NCBI RefSeq assembly: GCF_008274585.1
Contig: NZ_VTRT01000002.1
Coordinates: 558,001-622,000, forward strand
Reading direction: 5' to 3'
DNA from: Pedobacter sp. BS3
GTDB lineage: Bacteria; Bacteroidota; Bacteroidia; Sphingobacteriales; Sphingobacteriaceae
Length of the DNA stretch: 64,000 nt
Shown: positions 55,148 through 63,454 of the stretch, in pieces
Numbering within the stretch: the stretch's first letter is position 1
How the letters are laid out: each line of letters begins with the position of its first letter
Notes under the pieces: generated by a model
Told to the model about the DNA's origin: nothing
What the model saw: the letters and a program-made list of their open reading frames with translations, nothing else
The model's database searches: none
Position numbers and translations under genes: made by a program

Positions 55148-55678
55148 TTAGCGGGCTGCAAATCTATTTAAACTATCCCTTATTCGCAACAAATATTTTT
55201 GCCGGAACCACACATCCTTAATTTTCAGGAGCAAATCTTCCGGATTAGCCGAAGCTTTGGCATCAAACGCTTCGGTATATTGTTTCAGCTCGTTACCTAA
55301 CGCTGATTCTATTTGCTTAATATCGCTGTTTAGCTGCTGTATTTTTTCAGCATCGGTATCAAACTCAGCTTCCATCAGGGCTTCATTGATTTCCATCATA
55401 TTCATCAGGAAATCCTGTGATAGCTGATATTTCTCGCCTTCTTCCAATAAGTTGTGATTAGAAAGAATGTAGGCGGTTCGTTTGGCCGGATCGGTTAATA
55501 CCTGGTACGCTTTATTATTTAAGGTGGAAAGCGCCAGAATCTCCTGCTGTTTTTCCGGACTTTCGTTCACATAAAAATCCGGATGATACCGCTTGCTCAG
55601 CTCGTAAAACTTCGTTTTAAGCGCCGCACGGTCTATACTGAACGATTCGGGAATTTCGTATAATTCAAAGTAATTCAT
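55148..55678 (-). CDS. hscB: Fe-S cluster assembly co-chaperone HscB
   Basis: 176 residues. N-terminal J domain with HPD at 32-34 (KRYHPDFYV), linker, and a C-terminal three-helix domain (EINEALMEAEFDTDAEKIQQL, LLLKIKDVWFRQKYLLRIRDSLNRF) as in HscB rather than general DnaJ proteins. It stimulates HscA and delivers IscU. No other isc genes are in the window. The N-terminal Cys zinc finger of mammalian HSC20 is absent, as usual in bacteria. Confidence 0.9.
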   Translation of the reverse strand: MNYFELYEIPESFSIDRAALKTKFYELSKRYHPDFYVNESPEKQQEILALSTLNNKAYQVLTDPAKRTAYILSNHNLLEEGEKYQLSQDFLMNMMEINEALMEAEFDTDAEKIQQLNSDIKQIESALGNELKQYTEAFDAKASANPEDLLLKIKDVWFRQKYLLRIRDSLNRFAAR

Positions 55679-55692
55679 TAATTGCTAAATTG

Positions 55693-55753
55693 TTGCGTGT
55701 TATGGGTTACGTGTTACAGGCCTCATAACTCGCAACTCATAACACATAACCCG
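55693..55753. repeat. GTGTTATGGGTTACGTG inverted degenerate repeat upstream of hscB
   Basis: GCGTGTTATGGGTTACGTGT and CTCATAACACATAACCCG words form an imperfect palindrome. It begins about 15 bp before the hscB start codon. Related to 16209-16270. CTATGAACCATGAACTATC words follow at 55769-55803. Confidence 0.6.
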
Positions 55754-55807
55754 TTTTCGACATTCCTACTATGCTATGAACCATGAACTATCAGCCATAA
55801 GCCAAGC

Positions 55808-57127
55808 CTACTTCACTGCCTTGAAAATATCATTGCCCAGCACAAAAACCATCAGGGCGACTAATATGCAGAAACCAACAATTTGAGCCCGTTCCATAAA
55901 TTTCTCGCTTAATGGTTTTCCTTTTACCATTTCAACAATCAGGAACATAGCGTGTCCGCCATCTAAAGCCGGAATAGGCAACAGGTTCATTAAGGCCAGC
56001 GCCATAGACAGCAAGCCTACCAGGCTCCAGAACTTAACCCAGTTTACTTCACCTCCAAACATTTTGGCAATGCCTACCGGGCCGGTAAAGGCTTTATTGG
56101 CTTTCACCTGACCGGTTATTACCTTACCTAAACCACGGGCATTATCCATAAACGAGCCCCAGGCTTTTGATGCGCCTACCGGAAGCGATGCCAGTAAGCT
56201 ATAATGGATACTGTCTGACTGCAATTCATCCACATTAGCCGCAATACCTAATTGCCCGTTAGCATCTACGTGCGATGTTACCTGCATGGTATCGCTATGA
56301 CGTACCAGTTTTAACTGTACATCGTTATTTTTATAGGCCTGCAAAGCATCTTTCAGCTCATCAAAAAAGCCGATTGGCTTGTTATCTATCGCAATTACTT
56401 TATCACCAGCTCTGATACCGGCTTTTTCAGCATTGCCACCTTTGAGCACATCACCTACCGAAGAGGTTAAACGAGGTTCTACAAACTGACCGATTCCATA
56501 ATCTGAAACCATTTCGAGAATATTACCCGGTACGCCGATTTGCTTAATTTCTCCATGGCGTTCAATGGTAAGCTCACTGTTACCCAGTAAAACTTTAGAG
56601 CTGTTCAGTTCCTCAAAGCGAACAATCTTTTTCCCGTTTACCGCGACAATTTTATCGCCGGGCTGCAAACCTATTTCCTTACCAATTATTCCCGGCGAAA
56701 TACCGTTCACCAGCTTATCGTTGGGCATATACGTTTCGCCGTAGCGGAATACCAGCATCCAGAAAATGAAGATACCCAGGATGATGTTGACAGTAATTCC
56801 GCCAAGCATGACAATTAGTCGCTGCCAAGCCGGTTTTGAACGAAACTCCCAGGGCTGCGGCGGACCGGCCAGTTGCTCGGTATCCATCGACTCATCAATC
56901 ATCCCGGCTATTTTGACATAACCGCCCAACGGCAGCCAGCCGATACCATATTCGCAATCCTTGTATTTAAAACTGAAGAGCTTAAATCCCCATGCGTCAA
57001 AAAACAGGTAGAATTTCTCTACTTTAATTCCAAAGGCCCGGGCGGCTACAAAATGCCCTAATTCGTGCAAAACAATTAATATTGATAGTCCCAGCAATAA
57101 TTGCCCGGCCATAACTAATCCATCCAT
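55808..57127 (-). CDS. rseP: RIP-type site-2 protease RseP
   Basis: 439 residues. HELGH at 21-25 (LIVLHELGHFVAARAFG) is the zinc site and NLLPIPALDGGH near the C-terminus supplies the third ligand. Two PDZ modules lie between (LQPGDKIVAVNGKKIVRFEEL and IRAGDKVIAIDNKPIGFFDEL). Four membrane segments are visible. It cleaves anti-sigma factors within the membrane and could also process the FecR protein of the SusCD locus (inference). It follows dxr by 38 bp. Confidence 0.96.
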   Translation of the reverse strand: MDGLVMAGQLLLGLSILIVLHELGHFVAARAFGIKVEKFYLFFDAWGFKLFSFKYKDCEYGIGWLPLGGYVKIAGMIDESMDTEQLAGPPQPWEFRSKPAWQRLIVMLGGITVNIILGIFIFWMLVFRYGETYMPNDKLVNGISPGIIGKEIGLQPGDKIVAVNGKKIVRFEELNSSKVLLGNSELTIERHGEIKQIGVPGNILEMVSDYGIGQFVEPRLTSSVGDVLKGGNAEKAGIRAGDKVIAIDNKPIGFFDELKDALQAYKNNDVQLKLVRHSDTMQVTSHVDANGQLGIAANVDELQSDSIHYSLLASLPVGASKAWGSFMDNARGLGKVITGQVKANKAFTGPVGIAKMFGGEVNWVKFWSLVGLLSMALALMNLLPIPALDGGHAMFLIVEMVKGKPLSEKFMERAQIVGFCILVALMVFVLGNDIFKAVK

Positions 57128-57165
57128 ATACTGATTTTAATATTTTATTTATTTTGATTTTTCAA

Positions 57166-58341
57166 TTAATAACTTGTTACAAGTTCGTGAGCATAAATAC
57201 GTGTTAACCGGTCGGTTTCCAGGTAATCTTCCAGCGAAGGCTCCATAATAAACATCATTTTATGCATACAGGCTTCAATCATTTCACTCATCTCCAGGAA
57301 GCCAATTCTGTTGTTCAAAAACTCTGCCACAGCTATTTCGTTGGCAGCGTTGACCACGCATGGCATATTTCCGCCAACTTTGAGCGCATCAAAAGCGAGT
57401 GCCAAATTCCTGAATGTTGCAATATCCGGTTTTTCGAACGTTAAAGACGGATAATCCAGGAAATTGAACCGTTTAAAATTATTTTCTACCCGGTCGGGGT
57501 ACGCCAGCGCATATTGTATCGGCAGCTTCATATCGGGAACACCCATTTGCGCCTTCATGGAACCATCCGTGAACTGTACAATGGAATGAATAACCGATTG
57601 CGGGTGCACAATCACATCAATCTGCGAAATATCCAGGTTAAACAGCCATTTTGCCTCGATAACCTCCAGCCCTTTATTCATTAACGATGCCGAGTCGATG
57701 GTTATTTTAGAACCCATCACCCAGTTTGGATGTTTTAAGGCATCGGCACAGGTAACATGTGCCAGGTAGCCGGGGTCTTTTCCGCGAAACGGGCCGCCCG
57801 ATGCGGTGAGGTAGATTTTCTCAACCGGGTTATTGTCCTCGCCTACCAGACATTGAAAAATGGCCGAATGTTCTGAATCTACAGGCAGCAGCCTGCTGCC
57901 ATATTGTTTGGCCAGCGTGGTTACCAAATCGCCGGCAACAACCAATGTTTCTTTATTGGCTAACGCGATATCCTTGCCTGCACGGATAGCCGCAATAGTC
58001 GGTTTTAAGCCCGCAGAACCCACCAGCGCCGTTAAGACAATATCACTTGCCGCATAAGCAGCAGCCTCGCACAACGCATCCTCACCTGCCAATACGTGTG
58101 TTGCCGTGGCCGATAAGGCAGCTTTAACCTCAGAATATTTCCGCTCATCACCAATCACAACCATACCGGGACTAAATTCCAAAGCCTGCCGGATGAGTGT
58201 ATCTGCGTTATTGAAAGCGGTTAATACGCTCACACTGAAACGTTCAGGGTGCTGCCTGACAACGTCCAGCGCCTGCGTACCAACACTGCCGGTAGAACCC
58301 AGAATAGTTATATGCTTTTGATATGGTGTTTTAGTGTTCAA
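57166..58341 (-). CDS. dxr: 1-deoxy-D-xylulose 5-phosphate reductoisomerase
   Basis: 391 residues. NADPH site ITILGSTGSVGTQALDV, substrate/metal motifs LLPVDSEHSAIFQCL, TASGGPFRG and MGSKITIDSASLMNKGLEVIEA, then HPQSVIHSIVQF. It catalyses the first committed step of the MEP isoprenoid pathway. The start is TTG at 58341: no ATG exists between it and an in-frame stop, and the sequence upstream is a repeat tract. dxr-rseP order is conserved in Bacteroidota. Confidence 0.95.
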   Translation of the reverse strand: MNTKTPYQKHITILGSTGSVGTQALDVVRQHPERFSVSVLTAFNNADTLIRQALEFSPGMVVIGDERKYSEVKAALSATATHVLAGEDALCEAAAYAASDIVLTALVGSAGLKPTIAAIRAGKDIALANKETLVVAGDLVTTLAKQYGSRLLPVDSEHSAIFQCLVGEDNNPVEKIYLTASGGPFRGKDPGYLAHVTCADALKHPNWVMGSKITIDSASLMNKGLEVIEAKWLFNLDISQIDVIVHPQSVIHSIVQFTDGSMKAQMGVPDMKLPIQYALAYPDRVENNFKRFNFLDYPSLTFEKPDIATFRNLALAFDALKVGGNMPCVVNAANEIAVAEFLNNRIGFLEMSEMIEACMHKMMFIMEPSLEDYLETDRLTRIYAHELVTSY

Positions 58342-58448
58342 TGATTGCTTTATTGTTGGATTGCTTTATTGTTTATATTGCTGGATGCTTATTGTTTGGA
58401 TTGTTCTATTGTCTTATTGCTTTATTGTTAAATTGCTTTATTGTTTAG
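58342..58448. repeat. AACAATAAAGCAAT degenerate tandem repeat (dxr side)
   Basis: About eight degenerate units of 12-15 bp (minus strand AACAATAAAGCAATCC) run from the dxr start codon to 17 bp before the stop of the four-helix-bundle gene. The same words recur on the other side of that gene at 58864-58897. Confidence 0.8.
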
Positions 58449-58465
58449 TGCGAGATTGTGCACCG

Positions 58466-58843
58466 TTATATTTTCAGCTTATCATTTGTAAAACGTATTA
58501 ACTGATGAATATCCTTTGGCAGGGTATCTAAAACTGCAAAAATCTTTAAATACATTTCTTCACTAACTAATTTCCTGATTCTGGCTTTCTCATTCCAATC
58601 AAGACATTCTTTAACCGACCCCAAACTATAATAATAGAACTTAATTTTATCTTTCTTGTGGAACCGGCCAAAACCTTCGGCAATATTTGCCGATATCGAG
58701 TCAATAGCATTCACAAATTGCTGTCCTATTGTATATTTAGCAAAGCTATCCCATTTATTTACTAAATCCCAAATTTCATTGCTTAACCTAAAAGCCCTTA
58801 CATAAGCCGTTATCTGATTTAATTGTAGATAATTTTTCTCCAT
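58466..58843 (-). CDS. Four-helix-bundle protein (23S rRNA-intervening-sequence protein family)
   Basis: 125 residues. AYVRAFRLSNEIWDLVNKWDSFAKYTIGQQFVNAIDSISANIAEGFGRFHKKDKIKFYYYSLGSVKEC spans the IVP/TIGR02436 signature (cut here for length), including the SISANIAEGFGR helix. These small proteins form pentameric bundles, occur inside rRNA insertions and as free genes in Bacteroidota, and have no agreed function. Flanked on both sides by the same AACAATAAAGCAAT repeats, which suggests it moves or spreads with them. Confidence 0.88.
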   Translation of the reverse strand: MEKNYLQLNQITAYVRAFRLSNEIWDLVNKWDSFAKYTIGQQFVNAIDSISANIAEGFGRFHKKDKIKFYYYSLGSVKECLDWNEKARIRKLVSEEMYLKIFAVLDTLPKDIHQLIRFTNDKLKI

Positions 58844-58863
58844 AAAACTACTGGTCAGTCATT

Positions 58864-58897
58864 GCAACAATTGAACAATAAAGCAATTTCAGCAATT
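58864..58897. repeat. AACAATAAAGCAAT repeat (right side of the four-helix gene)
   Basis: Words CAACAATTGAACAATAAAGC and CAATTTCAGCAATTAG lie 20 bp upstream of the four-helix-bundle start and run up to the stop of the GH3-type gene. Same family as 58342-58448. Confidence 0.6.
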
Positions 58898-60394
58898 AGT
58901 GACATACTCCCCTAACCTGTCCGCAATTTTCCGGTCATTACTTAACCGTGGGACTTTATTCTGTCCGCCTAATTTGCCTTCGCTTTTCATATAGTTTACA
59001 AAAGCGTTTTCCTGTAATGAACGGATGACAAGCGGTTGCAGGATTTTCCCTTCGATGAGGTCAAAATAGTAAATATTTTTCTTCTGCAAAGCATCATCCA
59101 CTTTACGGCTGAACTCAACCATATTTTGCGGCTCTTTGACAAACTCGATAAACCACTCATGGTAAGGCAATTCACCGGCCGGAGGATTAACCTGCGGCGC
59201 AACCGTGAACTCGGTAATCTCCACCTTTTCCTGCCGGGCCACGGATAGTAATGCTTCTTCTACTTCTTCGCCGATTACATGCTCGCCAAATGCCGAAATA
59301 AAATGCTTGATGCGACCTGTAACAATTATTTTATATGGATTTTTTGAAACAAACTTAATGGTGTCGCCGATACTGTATCCCCATAAACCGGCATTAGTAT
59401 TCAGGATAAGCGCATAATTTTTATTCAGCTCAACCTCATCCAGCATTAAACGGGTTGGGTTATCATTATAGTATTCATCGGTAGGGATAAACTCATAAAA
59501 TATGCCGGCATCAGCTAAAAGCAATAAGCCTTTATCCTGTTGCGAATCCTGATAAGCTATAAATCCCTCGGATGCGGGATACGTTTCGATGCTGTCTACC
59601 TTTCGCCCGATACTTTCTTCTAAACGTGCCCGGTATGGTTCAAAATTTACGCCCCCGTAAACAAAAAGGCTGAAATTTTTAAAGATATCCTTGATTTTGG
59701 TTCCGTTACGCTTCGCGGAAAGCCGGTCGAAATACATTTGCACCCAGGGTGGAATACCTGATATGAGACGCATGTCCTGGTCAATAGTTTCATCGACAAT
59801 GGCATCTACTTTTTGTTCCCAGTCTTCAATACAATTGGTCTGGTAATTTGGTAAACGGTTTTTCTGTAGATAACCGGGCACATGGTGCGCAACAATTCCC
59901 GACAGCCGCCCTATGGCAATACCGGCTTTCACGGTAAGCTCCGGACTTCCCTGCAAAAAAATCATTTTGCCATCCACAAAATCGGCCTTGCCCGTTTCAT
60001 AAATATAGCTCAACAATGCATTTCGTGCCGCACGGATGTGCTCCGGCATGGATTCTTTGGTTATCGGGATATACTTTACCCCCGAAGTAGTTCCGGAAGT
60101 TTTGGCAAAATAAGCGGGCTTACCGGGCCACAACACACCCTCTTCACCATGTAGTATGCGCTCTATATACGTCCGCAGGCCTTCATAATCACGTACAGGA
60201 ACCTGCTTCTTAAAATCATCGTAGGTACTTATATCGCTAAAATGGTGGTCTTTACCAAAAGCGGTATCGCGGGCACGGGCAATAAGCCGGTGCATAGTCT
60301 GGTGTTGCGCCTCAACAGCATGCTGTTTCCACTTATTCTCCTTCCGCATTACCAGGGCAGCGAAAGGCTTACTTAACGCGGCTTTAAATCCCAT
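58889..60394 (-). CDS. GH3 auxin-responsive-promoter family protein (acyl-adenylating enzyme)
   Basis: 501 residues. The adenylation signature is YFAKTSGTTSGVKYIPIT, then SIETYPASEGFIAYQD and GLWGYSIGDTIKFVSKNPYKIIVTGRIKHFISAFGEHV, as in PF03321 enzymes. Plant members join amino acids to acyl acids such as jasmonate or auxin; bacterial members are uncharacterised. It is 20 bp downstream of a membrane protein gene in a leftward operon with two glycosyltransferases, which points to a lipid or envelope modification (inference). Confidence 0.92.
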   Translation of the reverse strand: MGFKAALSKPFAALVMRKENKWKQHAVEAQHQTMHRLIARARDTAFGKDHHFSDISTYDDFKKQVPVRDYEGLRTYIERILHGEEGVLWPGKPAYFAKTSGTTSGVKYIPITKESMPEHIRAARNALLSYIYETGKADFVDGKMIFLQGSPELTVKAGIAIGRLSGIVAHHVPGYLQKNRLPNYQTNCIEDWEQKVDAIVDETIDQDMRLISGIPPWVQMYFDRLSAKRNGTKIKDIFKNFSLFVYGGVNFEPYRARLEESIGRKVDSIETYPASEGFIAYQDSQQDKGLLLLADAGIFYEFIPTDEYYNDNPTRLMLDEVELNKNYALILNTNAGLWGYSIGDTIKFVSKNPYKIIVTGRIKHFISAFGEHVIGEEVEEALLSVARQEKVEITEFTVAPQVNPPAGELPYHEWFIEFVKEPQNMVEFSRKVDDALQKKNIYYFDLIEGKILQPLVIRSLQENAFVNYMKSEGKLGGQNKVPRLSNDRKIADRLGEYVTNC

Positions 60395-60414
60395 CAGTTA
60401 ATTAAAAATCGCAA

Positions 60415-61230
60415 TCAAATAATATTATGGATGATATCCGGGTCGGCATCGCCGGTATAATCCTTCATCATTTTACGGTATGCTACCGCGATTGCTACAC
60501 TGGACAAAGGTACGATAAGGAATGAATTGATGATGCTGATAGCCGCTGAAAACATAGCGTATCCCTGGTAGTTGAAATAAATGGACAACACATGAAACAG
60601 CGCAAAAAACGACAGCAGCAACAGCAGTCGCGTGAAATTACCACGGGTGATAGCCAGGCTAAACCGGATGGATTTAAACGGCCAGTCGTCACGGTCGATA
60701 ATGAAAAATGGGAAAAACGAAATGCGTATCCAGGTAATAATAATGGCGATGATACCTACCGATGTGGCTATTTGTATAATAACTTCCATTTGTATCGGTG
60801 TATAAATCAGCGGAAAAAACAACACCGCAATGAGTGCGTAAACCAATACGATACACGCAAAAAAGTAGAGCGTAGCAATCAGGAAGTTCACAATCTGCCT
60901 GCGGGTTGGCAGCGAATTTTTAATGGACACGTCCTCGTTGTTATTATCGAGAATGCGGAGAATATATTTCAGCAGGGTTAATTGCAGCCCGAAATAAACC
61001 AGTATAAAGAACAGGAACATCAAAATATTGATACCTACATTGATTTCGCCGAGGAAAGCGGCCAGGATTTCGGATAAATTCCAGGTAATAAACATCAGCA
61101 GGCACAAGCCGGCCACAGATACATAATGTGCCTTAAGCACATCTACAGCCGTTTTTATGACGTCATTAACAGTAAATGTACTGTCTTTTAAAAATTCTAT
61201 CAGGTGTGTTTTAAGATAACTTTTCTCCAT
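60415..61230 (-). CDS. Polytopic membrane protein of unknown function
   Basis: 271 residues with six hydrophobic segments (for example AGLCLLMFITWNLSEILAAFLG, ILMFLFFILVYFGLQLTLLKYIL, IIQIATSVGIIAIIITW). The FFIIDRDDWPFKSIRFSLAITRGNF loop resembles DUF975/DUF4013-like bacterial membrane proteins, without certainty. Its start overlaps the upstream GT2 gene by 31 bp, so translation is coupled. Confidence 0.8.
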   Translation of the reverse strand: MEKSYLKTHLIEFLKDSTFTVNDVIKTAVDVLKAHYVSVAGLCLLMFITWNLSEILAAFLGEINVGINILMFLFFILVYFGLQLTLLKYILRILDNNNEDVSIKNSLPTRRQIVNFLIATLYFFACIVLVYALIAVLFFPLIYTPIQMEVIIQIATSVGIIAIIITWIRISFFPFFIIDRDDWPFKSIRFSLAITRGNFTRLLLLLSFFALFHVLSIYFNYQGYAMFSAAISIINSFLIVPLSSVAIAVAYRKMMKDYTGDADPDIIHNII

Positions 61231-62168
61231 AAATCCTGCATAAATCCAAATCCGTATGCCGCAAGTTGTGTAAAGGCGGCAAATATGCTCAAAAATGCAA
61301 CTTTTGCCGATTTATTTACACTCCACGAATGGAAAAATATTAACAAAATGTAAACGGCAAGTAAACAGTTACAAAGTACAGCAATTGGCAGGTTAAAAAT
61401 GTTTGCGGCCATTGTAAAAAATAAAAACAGGGTAAACAGGGCCGGGAAAAAGTGCACCGGTTTAAGCTCTTCCGGAAAATGTTTATAAATATTGATGCGT
61501 GCCCGCCCGAAAAAATGCAACTGTTTATAAAATTGGAACAGGCTGGTACGACGCTTATGGTATACTACCGCATTTGGAATCAGGCCGATAGTAAACCCGG
61601 AGCGCTGAATGCGGATACTGAATTCGATATCTTCGCCAAGCCGCGTTAAGATATATCCGCCTGTTTTTTCCCATACCTGGCGGGATATACCCATGTTAAA
61701 GCTTCGCGGATGAAATTGCCCGATACTTTTTTTATTGCCGCGGATACCACCGGTAGTAAACGGCGAGGTCATGGAATAACTGATGGCTTTTTGAACAGGG
61801 GTAAACGACTCATGCGCCGCGTCCGGACCACCGTAAGCGTCTAAAGGATGCTCGTACAGGTAATTCTTTACCGTTTCGAGATACTGTTTAGGAATCAGAC
61901 AATCCGAATCGAACACAATAAAGTAATCGCCACGGGCCTGTGCAAAACCAAAGTTACGTGAAAATCCCTGTCCCTCGTTCGGCTTATAATAGTAATGCAC
62001 ATCCAGCTTATCGCGATAGCTTTCTACAATGGCACGGGCATCGTTGGTTGAACCATCTTCAATAACCAGCACCTCAAACTGCATATAGGTTTGCCCGGTA
62101 AGCGTATGCAGCAACTCATTGATTTCCTGCGGGCGGTTGTATAAGGGAATGATGATGGAGAAAAACAT
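61200..62168 (-). CDS. GT2 family glycosyltransferase
   Basis: 322 residues. GT-A start FFSIIIPLYNRPQEINELLHTLTGQ, VIEDGSTNDA and the DXD-type motif FIVFDSDCLIPKQYLE; GGYILTRLGEDIEFSIRIQRSG is the catalytic-base (ED) region. Two or three membrane segments at the C-terminus. Transfers a sugar to an envelope lipid or glycan. A repeat tract rich in AAGGTTTAAGG words (62172-62276) lies right before the start codon. Confidence 0.92.
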   Translation of the reverse strand: MFFSIIIPLYNRPQEINELLHTLTGQTYMQFEVLVIEDGSTNDARAIVESYRDKLDVHYYYKPNEGQGFSRNFGFAQARGDYFIVFDSDCLIPKQYLETVKNYLYEHPLDAYGGPDAAHESFTPVQKAISYSMTSPFTTGGIRGNKKSIGQFHPRSFNMGISRQVWEKTGGYILTRLGEDIEFSIRIQRSGFTIGLIPNAVVYHKRRTSLFQFYKQLHFFGRARINIYKHFPEELKPVHFFPALFTLFLFFTMAANIFNLPIAVLCNCLLAVYILLIFFHSWSVNKSAKVAFLSIFAAFTQLAAYGFGFMQDLWRKVILKHT

Positions 62169-62171
62169 GGG

Positions 62172-62276
62172 GTTGAGGTGGAAGGTAAAAGGTGGAAGGT
62201 TTAAGGCTTACGGTAAAAGGTTTAAGGGGCCTTATGCCTTCAACCCCAAACCTTACGCCTTTATTTACCTACACCC
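62172..62276. repeat. Imperfect inverted repeat of AAGGTTTAAGGC words
   Basis: Left part has GGTGGAAGGTAAAAGG and AAGGTTTAAGGCTTACGG; right part has the complement CCTTACGCCTTTATTTACC. It spans the gap between two GT2 genes and starts 4 bp before a start codon. ACGCCTTAAACCTT also occurs at about 37096. Confidence 0.6.
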
Positions 62277-62278
62277 TA

Positions 62279-63229
62279 CTATATTTCTTTTTCTATCTGG
62301 TATTTATTTCGTTCATGTGAATTGCGGGATATCAGCTCGGCTACAAACCCGGTTAAAAATAACTGAAAACCTACAATAATGGCTACCAACGCTATGTAAA
62401 ACAAAGGCTGGTCGGTTACATTGCGATATTTCACGTTATGCGCTATATCTATCAGCTTCTCAGCAATCAGCCAGATGGTGATAATGATACCGGCTAAAAA
62501 GCTCAGCACGCCCATTGAGCCGAAAAAGTGCATGGGACGCTTAGCGAATTTACCAACGAAAAATATCGACAATAAATCTAAAAAGCCGTTAATAAACCTG
62601 CTGAAGCCGAATTTGGTAGTGCCATACTTGCGGGCTCGATGCTCTACCACCTGCTCGCCAATGTGTTTAAATCCTGCCCATTTAGCAATAACCGGTATAT
62701 AACGGTGCATTTCGCCGTACACCTCGATACTTTTAACCACATCTTTGCGATAGGCTTTCAGTCCGCAGTTAAAATCATGCAGATTATGTATGCCCGACAT
62801 TTGCCGGGTTACCGCATTGAATAATTTAGTGGGAATGGTTTTGGTTAAGGGGTCGTAGCGTTTTTGCTTCCAGCCTGAAACCAGGTCAAACTTCTCGTCT
62901 ACAATCCGATGGTATAAGGTCGGGATTTCATCCGGACTGTCCTGCAAATCGGCATCCATGGTAATGACCACATCGCCGCGACTGGCCTCAAACCCCACAT
63001 TCAGCGCTGCTGATTTTCCATAATTGCGCCGGAATTTGATTCCCCGCACAGCGGAATAACCGGCTTTTAAATCCTGTATCACTTCCCATGAATTATCGCT
63101 GCTGCCATCGTCAACCATAATTACTTCGTACGTGAAACCGTTTTCCTGCATCACACGGTCTATCCATTGTACCAGCTCCGGCAACGATTCGGCTTCATTT
63201 AATAAGGGAATAACTACGGATATTTGCAT
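62279..63229 (-). CDS. GT2 polyprenyl-phosphate glycosyltransferase (DPM1/GtrB-like)
   Basis: 316 residues. ISVVIPLLNEAESLPELVQWID, VDDGSSDNSWEVI, and DADLQDSPDEIP (the DXD motif) are typical of dolichol/undecaprenyl-phosphate sugar synthases, followed by GLKAYRKDVVKSIEVYGEMHRYIP. Two C-terminal membrane segments (FFGSMGVLSFLAGIIITIWLIAE, LFYIALVAIIVGFQLFLTGF). It probably loads glucose, mannose or a related sugar onto undecaprenyl phosphate. Confidence 0.93.
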   Translation of the reverse strand: MQISVVIPLLNEAESLPELVQWIDRVMQENGFTYEVIMVDDGSSDNSWEVIQDLKAGYSAVRGIKFRRNYGKSAALNVGFEASRGDVVITMDADLQDSPDEIPTLYHRIVDEKFDLVSGWKQKRYDPLTKTIPTKLFNAVTRQMSGIHNLHDFNCGLKAYRKDVVKSIEVYGEMHRYIPVIAKWAGFKHIGEQVVEHRARKYGTTKFGFSRFINGFLDLLSIFFVGKFAKRPMHFFGSMGVLSFLAGIIITIWLIAEKLIDIAHNVKYRNVTDQPLFYIALVAIIVGFQLFLTGFVAELISRNSHERNKYQIEKEI

Positions 63230-63232
63230 GTT

Positions 63233-63272
63233 AAGTCAAAAGTCAAAATTAAAAAGTCAAAACTAAAAACAG
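63233..63272. repeat. AAGTCAAAATTAAA-type repeat at a start codon
   Basis: Three units (AAGTCAAA, AGTCAAAATTAAAA, AGTCAAAACTAAAA) begin 3 bp before the ATG of the DPM1-like gene. Same family as 14957-14998 and 53843-53876. Confidence 0.7.
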
Positions 63273-63454
63273 GTAATAGGTTTAAAATCAATATAAAAAC
63301 GAATTAACATGACGGTTTATAATTGACTTGACATTGGCTGTTAATTATTTGTTTATGTTATGTATCTCCGGTAGAAAGTAATTGAACAATCTTAGCAATT
63401 TAACCATCGGTAATCATAAATCGCAATACTCAATACGCTCTACACAATACCAAT

